Below the pieces are notes generated by a model that saw only the letters and a list, made by a program, of their open reading frames with translations, had not been told where the DNA came from and did no database searches. Positions 26,084 to 36,514 of a stretch of 48,786 nucleotides of DNA are shown in pieces. This DNA is from Thorsellia anophelis DSM 18579 (GTDB lineage: Bacteria > Pseudomonadota > Gammaproteobacteria > Enterobacterales > Thorselliaceae), in contig NZ_FOHV01000020.1 in NCBI RefSeq assembly GCF_900111395.1, positions 1-48,786 on the forward strand. Direction: 5' to 3'. The position numbers were made by a program, and so were the translations under genes. Position 1 is the stretch's first letter. Each line of letters opens with the position of its first letter.

Positions 26084-26339
26084 CGCTATGTTTTTACATT
26101 CAATAACAATAAGTTAATTGATTGGCTTAACTTGGGTGTATTTAATCGCTGAATCACCTAAAAATAGCAGTTGAACATATCCTAGCTATTCTAAGTATCA
26201 AAAGAAAATCGTTTAATACAAGCTCATTCTTCTAAACAAGAGCCAGCAATAAGAACACACCGAAGCGACTAACAGCAGTATGGCCTCCCTTCATTTAGAG
26301 AAGGAGGAGGTAAGTGAATACATGCTATGATAACTAACA
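26084..26339. other. intergenic region below the EamA transporter gene
   Basis: No gene is seen. A hairpin CCTCCCTTC/GAAGGAGG with one bulge at 26284-26307 lies 32 bases after the transporter stop. It lacks a U-run on either strand, so it could be a weak or Rho-assisted terminator. Confidence 0.35.
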
Positions 26340-27251
26340 TTAGTTCTTTGATAGCGGTTTATCACTAAATGTGATATAGATAGAGGCGAGTAATATAAGT
26401 GATGCACCTATGAAAAATAACCAACTGATTCCCCATCCGAAAATTAAAAAACCAAGTAATAAATTGATGGGTAGTTTAACATAATCAAAAGGTTGAATAT
26501 AGGACGCATCAGCGAAGCTATAGGCTTTAGCAAGACTCCATTGACCAACAGCAGTCAACAGCCCCAAAACACCGAGCCAAAATAAAGCATTCAGATTCGG
26601 TATCATAAAATGTAAATCGTTAAATGTAGTCAGGTTATCCGTTATTGCAAGCATTAGATTAAAAGGCAAGATTAATACATACAGATAAAGGACAATCGTA
26701 AAAGCACCATCTGTATCCGTGATGTCTTTTAGCATAATTGTATGGCATGCGAAAAAAAATGCTGCTAATAATGGGAAAAGCATAACATAGCTAAACTCTT
26801 CAGCCCATGGATTTAGAATAATAAGAGCACCCAAAAAACCAGTTAATAGTGCGAGAAACCTTTTAGAAGAAATTCGTTCTTTAAGAAAAATAACCGCACC
26901 TAAAATCACAAAAAAAGGTGATAACATCAACAATGATAGGCCTTGGCCAATTGGAATCGGAACAGTAAGTGCTCTTACCCAAAAATGAACACCAACTACG
27001 GCAAGCATCACTCTCCAAAAATGACGCCAAAAAAAATGTGTATGGAAGTGTTTTAATATATTGGATTTTACAACCCAAGGAAGCATAGCAATTAGCGCAA
27101 AAAAGTATTGGTAGAATGCAATCCAGCCTGAATTCAAGCTAAAAGTCATAGAAATATATGGTGTAATTGCATTTACAGCTGCAAAAACACAGCCTGCTAA
27201 AATTATAAATAATACGCCTTGGTATCGTACAGAAATTAGGTTAGTTTTCAT
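26340..27251 (-). CDS. EamA/DMT-family inner-membrane transporter
   Basis: This 303-residue protein has about ten hydrophobic segments arranged as two EamA repeats. The first starts GVLFIILAGCVFAAVNAITPYIS. The second starts at about residue 150 with FSYVMLFPLLAAFFFACHTIML. Features such as FYQYFFALIAMLPWV, the LLMLSPFFVILGAVIFLKERIS loop and PFDYVKLPINLLLGFLIFG are typical of drug/metabolite transporters, which export or import small organic solutes. No substrate can be inferred. It lies downstream of gapA, separated by a terminator. Confidence 0.88.
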   Translation of the reverse strand: MKTNLISVRYQGVLFIILAGCVFAAVNAITPYISMTFSLNSGWIAFYQYFFALIAMLPWVVKSNILKHFHTHFFWRHFWRVMLAVVGVHFWVRALTVPIPIGQGLSLLMLSPFFVILGAVIFLKERISSKRFLALLTGFLGALIILNPWAEEFSYVMLFPLLAAFFFACHTIMLKDITDTDGAFTIVLYLYVLILPFNLMLAITDNLTTFNDLHFMIPNLNALFWLGVLGLLTAVGQWSLAKAYSFADASYIQPFDYVKLPINLLLGFLIFGWGISWLFFIGASLILLASIYITFSDKPLSKN

Positions 27252-27263
27252 AAAAGATATTTT

Positions 27264-27293
27264 ATATAAAATAAAGGCGACCGAAGTCGCCTT
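27264..27293 (-). terminator. Rho-independent terminator of gapA
   Basis: On the minus strand AAGGCGAC-TTCG-GTCGCCTT (27293-27274) forms a perfect 8-base-pair stem with a TTCG tetraloop, followed by TATTTTAT. It lies 26 bases after the gapA stop. Confidence 0.85.
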
Positions 27294-27318
27294 GTTAAAT
27301 CTTATCAGCTTAAGATTA

Positions 27319-28323
<1,005 letters not shown>

Positions 28324-28377
28324 CTATTGTTAATGTAAAGTTAAAATATAAACATCAAATTAAAAAAAACTTGCAAT

Positions 28378-28405
28378 AAATTACCAAAAGTGTGACGTAC
28401 GTCAA
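28378..28405 (-). promoter_or_regulatory. candidate gapA promoter with overlapping palindrome
   Basis: On the minus strand TTGACG (28405-28400) and TAATTT (28383-28378) are 16 bases apart. The minus-35 lies within the perfect 12-base palindrome TGACGTACGTCA (28393-28404), which could be an operator. Confidence 0.4.
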
Positions 28406-28472
28406 GCAAAAAAAATATCTTAATTGAGAATTATCACGCTTTTAAGTCTATACGCTCATTCCATAACCAATT

Positions 28473-29795
28473 TTAAAGGTTTGTTGACACTTCGGAAGAG
28501 GGATTGTCAGTTTCTATTAATTTTTTAGTTACGAGCAACTGGTCAATTTTATGATTATCAATATCGACTACTTCAAATTTAAACTCATCAAATATCACAG
28601 TATCTGTTCTTTTAGGAATCTTGCGCAATTTATACATCATAAATCCGCCAATTGTTTCATAATTATCAGTATCAGGAAATTCATCTATACCCAATACTCT
28701 CTGCACTTCCTCTATAGGAGTCACTCCATCAATCAACCAAGAATTATCGCCACGTTCAATAATTTGCTCTTCATCTCCTTGAGAAACTAATCCACCCATT
28801 AATGTTGTCAATACATCATTTAAAGTGATAATTCCCATGACAATAGCATATTCATTCAAAACAACAGCAAAGTCTTCCTTTGAAGCTTTAAAGCTCTCTA
28901 AAGCTTCTGATAAAGTGATAGTATCTGGAAACATTAATACATTTGTAATGGTCATACCACTGTCAAGCGAGATACTTTGATTGCTCAAAACACGATTAAG
29001 TAGATCTTTAGAATCCACATATCCAATAATATGATCAATATCATTATCACAGACTAAAAATTTTGAATGCGGGTGAGCTGCTATTTTACTCTTAACCATA
29101 TCATCCGATTCAGATTTTTCAAAATAAACAACATTTTCACGTGGTGTCATTGCTGACGGTACTGTCCTTTGGTCTAGGTCAAAAACATTCTCTATGAATT
29201 GATGCTCTTCTTTTTTTAACACTCCGGCCATAACACCAGCCTCAACAAGAGCGTAAATGTCTTCAGAAGTCACATCATCATTCCTCTCTGTAGGGACTTT
29301 AAAGATATGGAATATAAGAGTAGCAAGTGAGTCAAAAAACCAAACGATTGGAGAAAAAATCATAATACAAAAACGCATTGGTTTAATAATTCTAATCGAT
29401 ATAAGCTCAGGGGCTGTCATACCCAGCCTTTTAGGCGTTAAATCAGCAAAAAGAACAAAAAAGCTCGTAACAAGAATAAAAGAAGTTAAAAAACCTAATG
29501 TTTCTGAAATTGATTCAGATAAGAAAAATTTAAACAAATCGGCGAAGTAAATAGAGAAAGCTGATTCACCTACAATACCACCTAAAATAGCAACGGCATT
29601 TAATCCTATTTGAACAACAGTGAAAAATTTACCAGGGCGTTCTTGGAACTGAATAACAAGTTCTGCTCGTTTATCCCCACTATCAATAAGCATTTTAAGC
29701 TTTGTCTTTCTTGATGCTGCAAGTGATATTTCGGAAACTGAAAAAAATGCACTAATCAGAATAAGTAAAAAAATAATAAAAATTGATTCTAACAT
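28473..29795 (-). CDS. paeA: polyamine exporter PaeA (YtfL), CNNM/CorC family
   Basis: The 440-residue inner-membrane protein follows E. coli PaeA closely. The N-terminal DUF21 (CNNM) domain has about four membrane segments and SVSEISLAASRKTKLKMLI, TVVQIGLNAVAILGGIVGE and FADLTPKRLGM. A pair of CBS domains carries SAMTPRENVVYF and HIIGYVDSKDLLNRVL. A C-terminal CorC/HlyC domain has DNYETIGGFMMYKLRKIPKR. PaeA reduces cytoplasmic cadaverine and putrescine in E. coli and Salmonella. It sits next to msrA as in E. coli. Confidence 0.93.
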   Translation of the reverse strand: MLESIFIIFLLILISAFFSVSEISLAASRKTKLKMLIDSGDKRAELVIQFQERPGKFFTVVQIGLNAVAILGGIVGESAFSIYFADLFKFFLSESISETLGFLTSFILVTSFFVLFADLTPKRLGMTAPELISIRIIKPMRFCIMIFSPIVWFFDSLATLIFHIFKVPTERNDDVTSEDIYALVEAGVMAGVLKKEEHQFIENVFDLDQRTVPSAMTPRENVVYFEKSESDDMVKSKIAAHPHSKFLVCDNDIDHIIGYVDSKDLLNRVLSNQSISLDSGMTITNVLMFPDTITLSEALESFKASKEDFAVVLNEYAIVMGIITLNDVLTTLMGGLVSQGDEEQIIERGDNSWLIDGVTPIEEVQRVLGIDEFPDTDNYETIGGFMMYKLRKIPKRTDTVIFDEFKFEVVDIDNHKIDQLLVTKKLIETDNPSSEVSTNL

Positions 29796-29883
29796 AAAAT
29801 TTCCATCTAACCTTTTGGTAATATTTTGTATTTTATTAGTTTATAATAGACTGGTAACTATTTATCATTAAAGATGATAAAAT

Positions 29884-30498
29884 TTACAGCAAACAGATTC
29901 CTGTTCCACCTAGTCCGCAGTACCCATTTGGATTTTTAAAAAGATATTGCTGATGATAAGGTTCTGCAAAATAGAAGGGCTGTTGAGGTAGTATTTCAGT
30001 CGTAATTGTTTTACCATAATTTGCCATCGCTAAGGCCTCACTGTATGCTTTGTATGAAGTTTCAGCTTGCTGCATTTGCTCTTCATCTTTGCAAATAATC
30101 AAAGAACGATACTGAGAGCCGATATCATTACCTTGTTGCATGCCTTGTGTAGGATCATGATTTTCCCAAAAGTTTTTGAGCAATGACGCAAATGTAATTT
30201 TTGAGTCATCAAAATAAATCCTGACAACTTCAGCATGACCAGTTTGACCAGTACATACTTCTTCATAAGTAGGATAATCAAATGTCCCAGCGCTATAGCC
30301 AACCATGGTTACATAGACACCAGGTAGTTTCCAAAATAATCGTTCTACCCCCCAAAAACAGCCCATTCCAAAGGTCGTAAAATTGAATCTTCTATCAATT
30401 TCATGAAAATTAACACGTGAAATAGCATTGAAAATAGGTAGCTCATACGGGTAGTTAGTACGTGCATTGGAGTTGATATACTTATCAATAGTCGCCAT
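29884..30498 (-). CDS. msrA: peptide methionine sulfoxide reductase MsrA
   Basis: MsrA reduces the S-epimer of methionine sulfoxide in proteins and free form. In this 204-residue sequence, [20 protein letters not shown] holds the catalytic Cys (about residue 47), and [29 protein letters not shown] and the end with [11 protein letters not shown] supply the conserved acid and the resolving Cys. The N-terminal extension (about 40 residues before GMGCFWG) is typical of the enterobacterial form. Methionine repair relies on thioredoxin. Confidence 0.97.
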   Translation of the reverse strand: MATIDKYINSNARTNYPYELPIFNAISRVNFHEIDRRFNFTTFGMGCFWGVERLFWKLPGVYVTMVGYSAGTFDYPTYEEVCTGQTGHAEVVRIYFDDSKITFASLLKNFWENHDPTQGMQQGNDIGSQYRSLIICKDEEQMQQAETSYKAYSEALAMANYGKTITTEILPQQPFYFAEPYHQQYLFKNPNGYCGLGGTGICLL

Positions 30499-31099
30499 TT
30501 TAAAATAATTCTCTCATTAGATTTCAATTTATCTAAATTATTTAAACATATGTATTAAAAGTATTCTCAGAAGTGTGTTTTAAACTAAATCAAGAAAAGC
30601 ATAAAACTTGACAACAAACACTTTAGTAAACTTTGGTTACCTATTATACACATTTTTCATGTGTTAAATTCGTTTTTGCAGATAAAAATAAAACATTTTC
30701 AGAAGCAATACTTACAAATGCAATATTTTATTAAAATATGTTACAGTATACATCTAACCCAATAAGATGCATACCAAACTAAAATGATAAATTAATTAAT
30801 TATTATCAATGCTTTAAATCACACTAAAGCATTAATATCTCAATACATGCTAATTTTTTTTTGCATTTAATTACTAGAATGAATTAACTAACTAGATATT
30901 TTTTGCTATATTAAAGATAGAATACTATTATTTTTTACAAAATAACATAATAAATCATGTTCATATAGCTACTGTATGAACCCTACATATGAAAAGTAGC
31001 ATAAGAAAAATTTTTAATATTTATTGCTGTACCAGGGAAATTGGTAAAACTAAACAGGATTTTATATGAATCCTCAATCATAAAGGAATGGAGCAACCC
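30499..31099. other. AT-rich region between msrA and the chemoreceptor gene
   Basis: Divergent promoters for msrA and the receptor must lie here. A near-perfect AT-rich dyad TGATAA...TTATCA at 30785-30808 is loosely Fur-box-like. It directly abuts a 9-base-pair hairpin, AATGCTTTA/TAAAGCATT at 30808-30833. No sigma-28 type promoter is seen before the receptor gene. Nothing coding is recognised. Confidence 0.45.
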
Positions 31100-32665
31100 A
31101 TGTTTAAAAAAATCAACATCACGACGAGTATGTCATTACTGATTGTCATTTTTGTTGTTGTACATCTTATATCTTCATTTGTCGCCGTTATTCGTTCTGA
31201 AAAAAGCGATGACAATTTTAGCACTACAGTGGTATTAAATAATCAAATTGATGAACTTGCTTTGGCTAGGCGTAATGTCATTCAGTCACGTGTTGAGGCA
31301 TATCGCGCTGCTTCATCCGCAATAGAAGAAAATACTGAACGTTTTAATCAGGATTTAGAAAAAGCAGTCAAATTACTCAATATAGCTGAACAAGATATAA
31401 GCCGCTTCGTTGAAATCAAAAATCCAATACCTGCAAATCAAGTAGCAATAGATAAAGTTAAGTCCACATTTGATGTTTTATATGCTGATCTTAGAAACCA
31501 ACAAGAAGCATTAAACAAAGATGGTTTTAAAGCCTATAGAGCTATAGATGCCTCATTATCGCAAGAAAAATTTGCAGCAGCGTCAGATGAGTTTCTAACA
31601 ATAATTGCAGGACAATTAAATGATTTTGATGAAACATCTGTAGTAGATCATAACCGCGCAGTGACACAATTTGTTATAGAATTAATATTACTTGCTGCAT
31701 TATTGATATTCTCATTATGGTGGACTAGAACCATTGTAAAAAAACCAATGGAAGATCTGTTAGAACAATTCAATCATATTGCAAATGGCGATTTAACCCA
31801 ACGCCCTTACTTTTCAGGTAATAACGAAATTAGCAAACTTTATGAATATTTTACTAAAATGCAACAATATCTGATCAATACTGTTATTGTAGTCAGAGAC
31901 TCGTCTCATGTTATGGTTAAAGGTGTTGAAAACATGGCCATGAGAAACGACGAGCTTTCTGCTAGAACTGAAGAGCAAGCATCATCACTGCAAGAAACCG
32001 CTGCAAGTATGGAGGAGTTAACCGCAACTGTAAAACTCAATGCAGATAATGCACGTTCTGCATCTGAACTTGCTCAAGCTTCCACTAAAACAGCCATAAA
32101 AGGTGGTGAAATTACAGAAACAGTTGTAATTACCATGAAGGATATAACTGAAAGCTCACAAAAAATTGGTGCAATTACATCAGTTATCGACGGTATCGCT
32201 TTTCAAACAAATATTCTTGCATTAAATGCAGCCGTTGAAGCGGCAAGGGCTGGAGAGCAAGGACGCGGATTTGCTGTTGTAGCAGGAGAGGTAAGAAACC
32301 TTGCACAGCGTAGTGCTCAAGCAGCAAGAGAAATAAAACAATTAATTGATGAATCGATTACTCGTGTTAATTTAGGCTCAGAGCTAGTCGAAAACGCAGG
32401 AAATACAATTCAAGAAATCGTACAATCAGTTGCAAAAGTTAATGATATTATGGGTGAAATATCTTCAGCATCGGATGAACAAAGCAGGGGAATACAATTA
32501 GTTTCTCAAGCTGTTAACCAAATGGATCAAGTAACCCAAGAAAATGGATCTCTAGTTCATGAATTAGCAAGTTCTGCAAAAGAACTAGAATATCAGGCAG
32601 CCCATTTGTCTGATGCGGTATCACTTTTTAAAATTAATCAAGACGCAGTTCATACGCCTATTTAA
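31100..32665 (+). CDS. methyl-accepting chemotaxis protein, Tar/Tsr type
   Basis: This is a 521-residue inner-membrane receptor. TM1 is about residues 9-29 and a periplasmic four-helix-bundle ligand domain of about 165 residues follows. TM2 is [20 protein letters not shown] and a HAMP domain comes next ([20 protein letters not shown]). The cytoplasmic signalling rod includes [19 protein letters not shown] (methylation helix) and the invariant tip [20 protein letters not shown] with [19 protein letters not shown]. There is no C-terminal NWETF pentapeptide for CheR/CheB docking. ATG at 31100 is preferred over 31088 because GGAG lies 7 bases before it. No che or flagellar gene is in the window, so the receptor may feed twitching or another output. 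Confidence 0.95.
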   Translation: MFKKINITTSMSLLIVIFVVVHLISSFVAVIRSEKSDDNFSTTVVLNNQIDELALARRNVIQSRVEAYRAASSAIEENTERFNQDLEKAVKLLNIAEQDISRFVEIKNPIPANQVAIDKVKSTFDVLYADLRNQQEALNKDGFKAYRAIDASLSQEKFAAASDEFLTIIAGQLNDFDETSVVDHNRAVTQFVIELILLAALLIFSLWWTRTIVKKPMEDLLEQFNHIANGDLTQRPYFSGNNEISKLYEYFTKMQQYLINTVIVVRDSSHVMVKGVENMAMRNDELSARTEEQASSLQETAASMEELTATVKLNADNARSASELAQASTKTAIKGGEITETVVITMKDITESSQKIGAITSVIDGIAFQTNILALNAAVEAARAGEQGRGFAVVAGEVRNLAQRSAQAAREIKQLIDESITRVNLGSELVENAGNTIQEIVQSVAKVNDIMGEISSASDEQSRGIQLVSQAVNQMDQVTQENGSLVHELASSAKELEYQAAHLSDAVSLFKINQDAVHTPI

Positions 32666-32676
32666 TTTTTAAATTA

Positions 32677-32722
32677 CCTTTCTTGTTGAGTTTATTGCTC
32701 AATAAGAAAGGGTTGCTCTTCA
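32677..32722 (+). terminator. hairpin terminator after the chemoreceptor gene
   Basis: CCTTTCTTGTTGAG at 32677-32690 pairs with CTCAATAAGAAAGG at 32698-32711 (14 base pairs with one G-U) and is followed by GTTGCTCTTCATGTTTTTC, a moderately U-rich stretch. Confidence 0.6.
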
Positions 32723-32819
32723 TGTTTTTCCTTTAAGATATCATTTTCTTTTGATTCCCTAGTAACTTATAATAATGATAAAATATAGCAATCTAAAGAG
32801 AAAAATACATGGAGTTTAA

Positions 32820-34130
32820 ATGGCAAACTTAGTCAAAAAAGATAAACAACTAAATAAATATTCCTACTATGAAGCTAATTTAGTACGTAATGCCATACAC
32901 ACACCTTTAACTGAAAATATTCAATCTGATATATGTATCATTGGAGCTGGTTTTGCAGGTTTAAGCGCTGCAATTGAACTTAAGCAAATGGGGTATGATG
33001 TTGTTGTTCTTGAAAGCATACAATGTGGGTTTGGCGCTTCAGGAAGAAATGGAGGTCAAGTTATTGTTGGTTATGCTGCAGATGATCAGCTCATTAAAAA
33101 ATTTGGTATTGAACAAGCTAAACAATTCTGGGATATAAGTGTCGAAGGAGTGGCATTACTCAAACAAAGAATACAAAAATATAATATTGAATGCGATTTT
33201 GAACCTGGATTTTTAGCTGTCTCAACTAATAAGAAAAAAGCAAAAGAACTGTTTGAGTCAGCCGAACTTAAACTATCAAAATTTAATTACCCACACCAAA
33301 AAATAATCCCAAAACAAGCGATATCAAATTATATTAATAGTGATATCTATCATAATGCTGTTTATGACGATTTTTCTGGGCATCTAAACCCTCTCAAATA
33401 CGCACTTGGCCTTGCTGATATTGCTAAATCATTAGGTGTTAGAATTTATGAAAACACGCCAGCTGTTTCAATTCAAGGGGATAGCACTCTTATTATCAAG
33501 ACTCCTTTAGCTAACTGCCAAAGTAAATATTGTTTAATTGCTGGGAATGTTTATACCAATGAATATGGAAAATTACTTCCTAAAAAAATTGAAAAACAGA
33601 TCATGCCTGTTGGTACCTATATAACAGTCACTGAGCCATTAGATAAAGCTTTTGCCGATTCGTTGATACCTAGTAAAGCAGCAGTTTGTGATACAGACAT
33701 ACAATTAGATTATTTCAGATTCACCCCTGATAATAGACTACTATTCGGTGGGGATGTAGCCCTTGGTTCCAATGTACCAGAGAACTATATTGAACGAGTA
33801 AAAAGTCGTATGACAAGAGTGTTTCCATCAGTTAAAGATATTAAAATTGATTATACTTGGGGAGGACACGTTGATGTAACCATGAATCAATTACCTGATT
33901 TTGGTAAAATTCAAAATAATATCTTTTACTTACAAGGTTTTTCGGGGCATGGGGTAGCCTTAACAGGTATCGCTGGAAAGCTAGTTGCTCACGCAATTGA
34001 TGGAGAAGCTAAAGGTTTTGACTTATACGGAAAAATTAAGCATAATCGCTTTATCGGCCCTGAGTTTCTAAGAACACCTACCTTATTAATTGGATTATGG
34101 TACCATACATTACTTGATAAAATTTTATAG
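32820..34130 (+). CDS. FAD-dependent amine oxidase, PuuB/OrdL type
   Basis: This 436-residue member of the D-amino-acid-oxidase family has the dinucleotide-binding motif DICIIGAGFAGLSAAIELKQ followed by VVVLES. GFGASGRNGGQV is typical of gamma-glutamylputrescine oxidase PuuB and related OrdL proteins. RFTPDNRLLFGGD and LQGFSGHGVALTGIAGKLVA near the end complete the fold. These enzymes oxidise the amine of gamma-glutamylputrescine or similar substrates, producing hydrogen peroxide. No other puu gene is nearby, so the substrate is open. It is a single gene with convergent terminator 34142-34165. Confidence 0.85.
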   Translation: MANLVKKDKQLNKYSYYEANLVRNAIHTPLTENIQSDICIIGAGFAGLSAAIELKQMGYDVVVLESIQCGFGASGRNGGQVIVGYAADDQLIKKFGIEQAKQFWDISVEGVALLKQRIQKYNIECDFEPGFLAVSTNKKKAKELFESAELKLSKFNYPHQKIIPKQAISNYINSDIYHNAVYDDFSGHLNPLKYALGLADIAKSLGVRIYENTPAVSIQGDSTLIIKTPLANCQSKYCLIAGNVYTNEYGKLLPKKIEKQIMPVGTYITVTEPLDKAFADSLIPSKAAVCDTDIQLDYFRFTPDNRLLFGGDVALGSNVPENYIERVKSRMTRVFPSVKDIKIDYTWGGHVDVTMNQLPDFGKIQNNIFYLQGFSGHGVALTGIAGKLVAHAIDGEAKGFDLYGKIKHNRFIGPEFLRTPTLLIGLWYHTLLDKIL

Positions 34131-34141
34131 CTAGTCATATA

Positions 34142-34165
34142 TCCCCCGCATATTAAAGCGGGGGA
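34142..34165. terminator. bidirectional terminator between convergent genes
   Basis: TCCCCCGC-ATATTAAA-GCGGGGGA is a perfect 8-base-pair GC-rich stem between the oxidase stop (34130) and the metallo-beta-lactamase-fold gene stop (34173). AT-rich sequence lies on both sides. Confidence 0.8.
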
Positions 34166-34172
34166 ATAATTA

Positions 34173-35096
34173 TTAATTTAATACATTCCATTTAAAGCTA
34201 TTATCAGCTTCTTTAGTAATTTTACCAACGCCTGGATAAGGAAGATGCGAACCTGCAACACTCCATTTATTCAAAGCCGCGTCCTCCATAATTTTTAAAC
34301 GTGTCTGTTTTGCTAAATCAGCATTAGAGTCAAATTTTAGTGTAATATTTGGGTAAGCAAATTGCATAGCATTATTATGCATGACATCACCCCAAAATAG
34401 CCATTCATTCCCTGCGCTTGGCGTCCATAAATAAGCAATATGACCTACAGTATGACCATATGCAGCGATTGTTTTAAACTGTTCCAGGATGGTATCTCCA
34501 GCTTTAAAACGAGCAATTAAGTTTGGATTTGTTTTGTTATATGCATCTAAAATAGATTTTGCACTTTCACCGTTATCTTTCTGAGTCCAGTATTGATACT
34601 CTTCTTCACTAATATGAATCACAGCATTAGGATAGGTTGGTATTGTAAAATTATTCTCTGCATCAACCTTCATTAGACCACATATATGATCAGGATGTGC
34701 ATGAGTAAGTAATACATCAGTAACACTTTCTGGGGTGATTCCTAAGTCAGATAAAGTTTTCACTGTTTTTCCTGCATTATCCGCCATGCAACTACCTGCA
34801 CCAGCATCAATTAATATCACTTTATCAGACGCTTGAATTAAAAATGTGTTAATTGAAGTAGACAAAAGAGGATCATTTTTATTCGTAACTGCTTTTATTT
34901 CAGTCACAACGTTCTCAGGGGTATTTTCAAAAAAAGAGAGTTTAAGATCAGTTTTACCATCTTCAATCGATATCATTTTATTTGTATTATCTACAAACTG
35001 GTATGTAGACACGTTTTCTTCTGCATTAGCAGTAAAGGAAGATATAATTATTGATGATGCTAAAAGGGTACCAAGTAATTTACGTTGTTTAATCAT
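34173..35096 (-). CDS. exported metallo-beta-lactamase-fold hydrolase
   Basis: The 307-residue protein has a Sec signal peptide (MIKQRKLLGTLLASSIIISS, cleavage after TANA). The MBL core carries LLTHAHPDHICGL (HxHxDH zinc site), then AAYGHTVGHIAYLW, LFWGDVMHN and the final SVAGSHLPYPGVG histidine. These are the ligands of a binuclear zinc centre. Similar exported proteins include lactonases and uncharacterised hydrolases; beta-lactamase activity cannot be claimed. It is a single gene on the minus strand. Confidence 0.88.
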   Translation of the reverse strand: MIKQRKLLGTLLASSIIISSFTANAEENVSTYQFVDNTNKMISIEDGKTDLKLSFFENTPENVVTEIKAVTNKNDPLLSTSINTFLIQASDKVILIDAGAGSCMADNAGKTVKTLSDLGITPESVTDVLLTHAHPDHICGLMKVDAENNFTIPTYPNAVIHISEEEYQYWTQKDNGESAKSILDAYNKTNPNLIARFKAGDTILEQFKTIAAYGHTVGHIAYLWTPSAGNEWLFWGDVMHNNAMQFAYPNITLKFDSNADLAKQTRLKIMEDAALNKWSVAGSHLPYPGVGKITKEADNSFKWNVLN

Positions 35097-35255
35097 TTTT
35101 GATTCCTCTTGAAAAAATGTTGTTTGAATTTTTGCATAATATTAATGACGACGCAAGGGCTTTGATCTTTATGTATACTTAAAATAAAGACATTAGAAAA
35201 AGTATTGAGTACAGAATGGTAAGATTTTTTTAAACGGGTATAATTTAAGAAAGGG

Positions 35256-35293
35256 AAAAATACCCACTAGATGAAGTTAATCAAATAGTGGGG
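35256..35293 (-). terminator. Rho-independent terminator after the L,D-transpeptidase gene
   Basis: On the minus strand CCCACTA (35292-35286) pairs with TAGTGGG (35269-35263), followed by TATTTTTCCC, 10 bases after the gene stop. Confidence 0.7.
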
Positions 35294-35302
35294 TAAACTA
35301 TG

Positions 35303-36229
35303 TTACTGTCTACCAACAAAAGTAGGCAATCCAGAGCGTCTAACAACTTGTTGATCAAACATAGCTGCATCCGTATTTGGGTGAGTTGCAAAACTTCTTA
35401 CTGCTGGAGAAAACGGTATTGGCATAGTTTTAGAATCTTGACCTTCATGTTGAGTTAATGGTTCATGCACTTCAACATAGCGACGACCATCCGGTTCAAC
35501 CGTCACTTTTATAGCATCATCTAAAATTTGAACCCTTGTCCCTTTATCTACACTTTGGAAAAGTGTTTTAATATCATTAGGACGAAGACGTATACAACCT
35601 GAGCTTACCCTCAAACCAATTCCAAAATCAGCATTAGTGCCATGGATTAGGTATGTACCTGAGCCATAAGCTAATCGTAGAGCAAATTCTCCCATTGGGT
35701 TATCGGGTCCAGCAGGCCATACAGCAGGAAGAGTAATCCCTTGTGCAGCGTATCTTTTCCTGATATTAGGTGTAGGAGTCCAAGTCGGATTAGGTATTTT
35801 CTGGCTAATAGTTGTAGTCATTAAGGGTGTATTAATGCCTTGTTGACCAACACCAATTGGGTACACAATAACTGTATTTTTACCTTTTGGATAATGGTAA
35901 AGTCTCATTTCTGCTAAATTAACAACGATTCCTTCACGCTTTGTATCTGGCAAAATGATTTGATGTGGAATGATGATTTGTGATCCAGGACGAGGAAGGT
36001 AGGCATCAATGTCTGGATTTGCCTGTAGCATAGCATAAAAACCAACTTTAAATTTATCGGCAATGGTTTCTAAATCCATTTTACTGTCTGCTGGTACTGT
36101 ATAGATAATATTTTCACCAATTAAACGACTTCCTGCGGGTGGCAAAGGATATTCTGTTGCATGTGCACTAGTTGCAAAGCCTAATGCACTGATAATAAAA
36201 AGTAAAAAAACACTTAAAATACGATTCAT
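35303..36229 (-). CDS. ldtB: L,D-transpeptidase, ErfK/YbiS family
   Basis: These periplasmic enzymes link Braun's lipoprotein to peptidoglycan or make 3-3 cross-links. The 308 residues match E. coli YbiS/LdtB (306) best. They comprise a signal peptide ending SAHATEYPLPP, a LysM-like N-terminal part with GFYAMLQANPDIDAYLP and GSQIIIPHQIILPDT, and a YkuD domain with EMRLYHYPKGKNTVIVYPIG. The active site is HGTNADFGIGLRVSSGCIRL with the catalytic Cys in SSGCIR. The exact paralogue (LdtA, B or C) is not certain. Confidence 0.9.
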   Translation of the reverse strand: MNRILSVFLLFIISALGFATSAHATEYPLPPAGSRLIGENIIYTVPADSKMDLETIADKFKVGFYAMLQANPDIDAYLPRPGSQIIIPHQIILPDTKREGIVVNLAEMRLYHYPKGKNTVIVYPIGVGQQGINTPLMTTTISQKIPNPTWTPTPNIRKRYAAQGITLPAVWPAGPDNPMGEFALRLAYGSGTYLIHGTNADFGIGLRVSSGCIRLRPNDIKTLFQSVDKGTRVQILDDAIKVTVEPDGRRYVEVHEPLTQHEGQDSKTMPIPFSPAVRSFATHPNTDAAMFDQQVVRRSGLPTFVGRQ

Positions 36230-36514
36230 ACTTTATAGGTCCTAATTCCTGATTAATTGAATTATAAAAATTATATTGAAGACATAATGGCTATTAAATG
36301 CTGCAAATTTAGGTTAATAAGGCGGCGCATATTATCATTAACACCAATAAACGCAATAAAAAAATATGCACCTTTCTTAATTTCAAGAAAACATTACCAT
36401 TATCATTTATTTAAATATTAACTACTAGTTAATATTTACTATTATTATATAAACTTACAAAAATGCTACTTTTATATTTTAAACTTGTTATACAAATTCA
36501 TGCAACAAGTACTT

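Noticed and set aside
34173-35096. Beta-lactamase resistance gene
   Set aside because: The zinc-binding motif is common to the whole metallo-hydrolase superfamily, and the remaining sequence shows no specific class B beta-lactamase signature.
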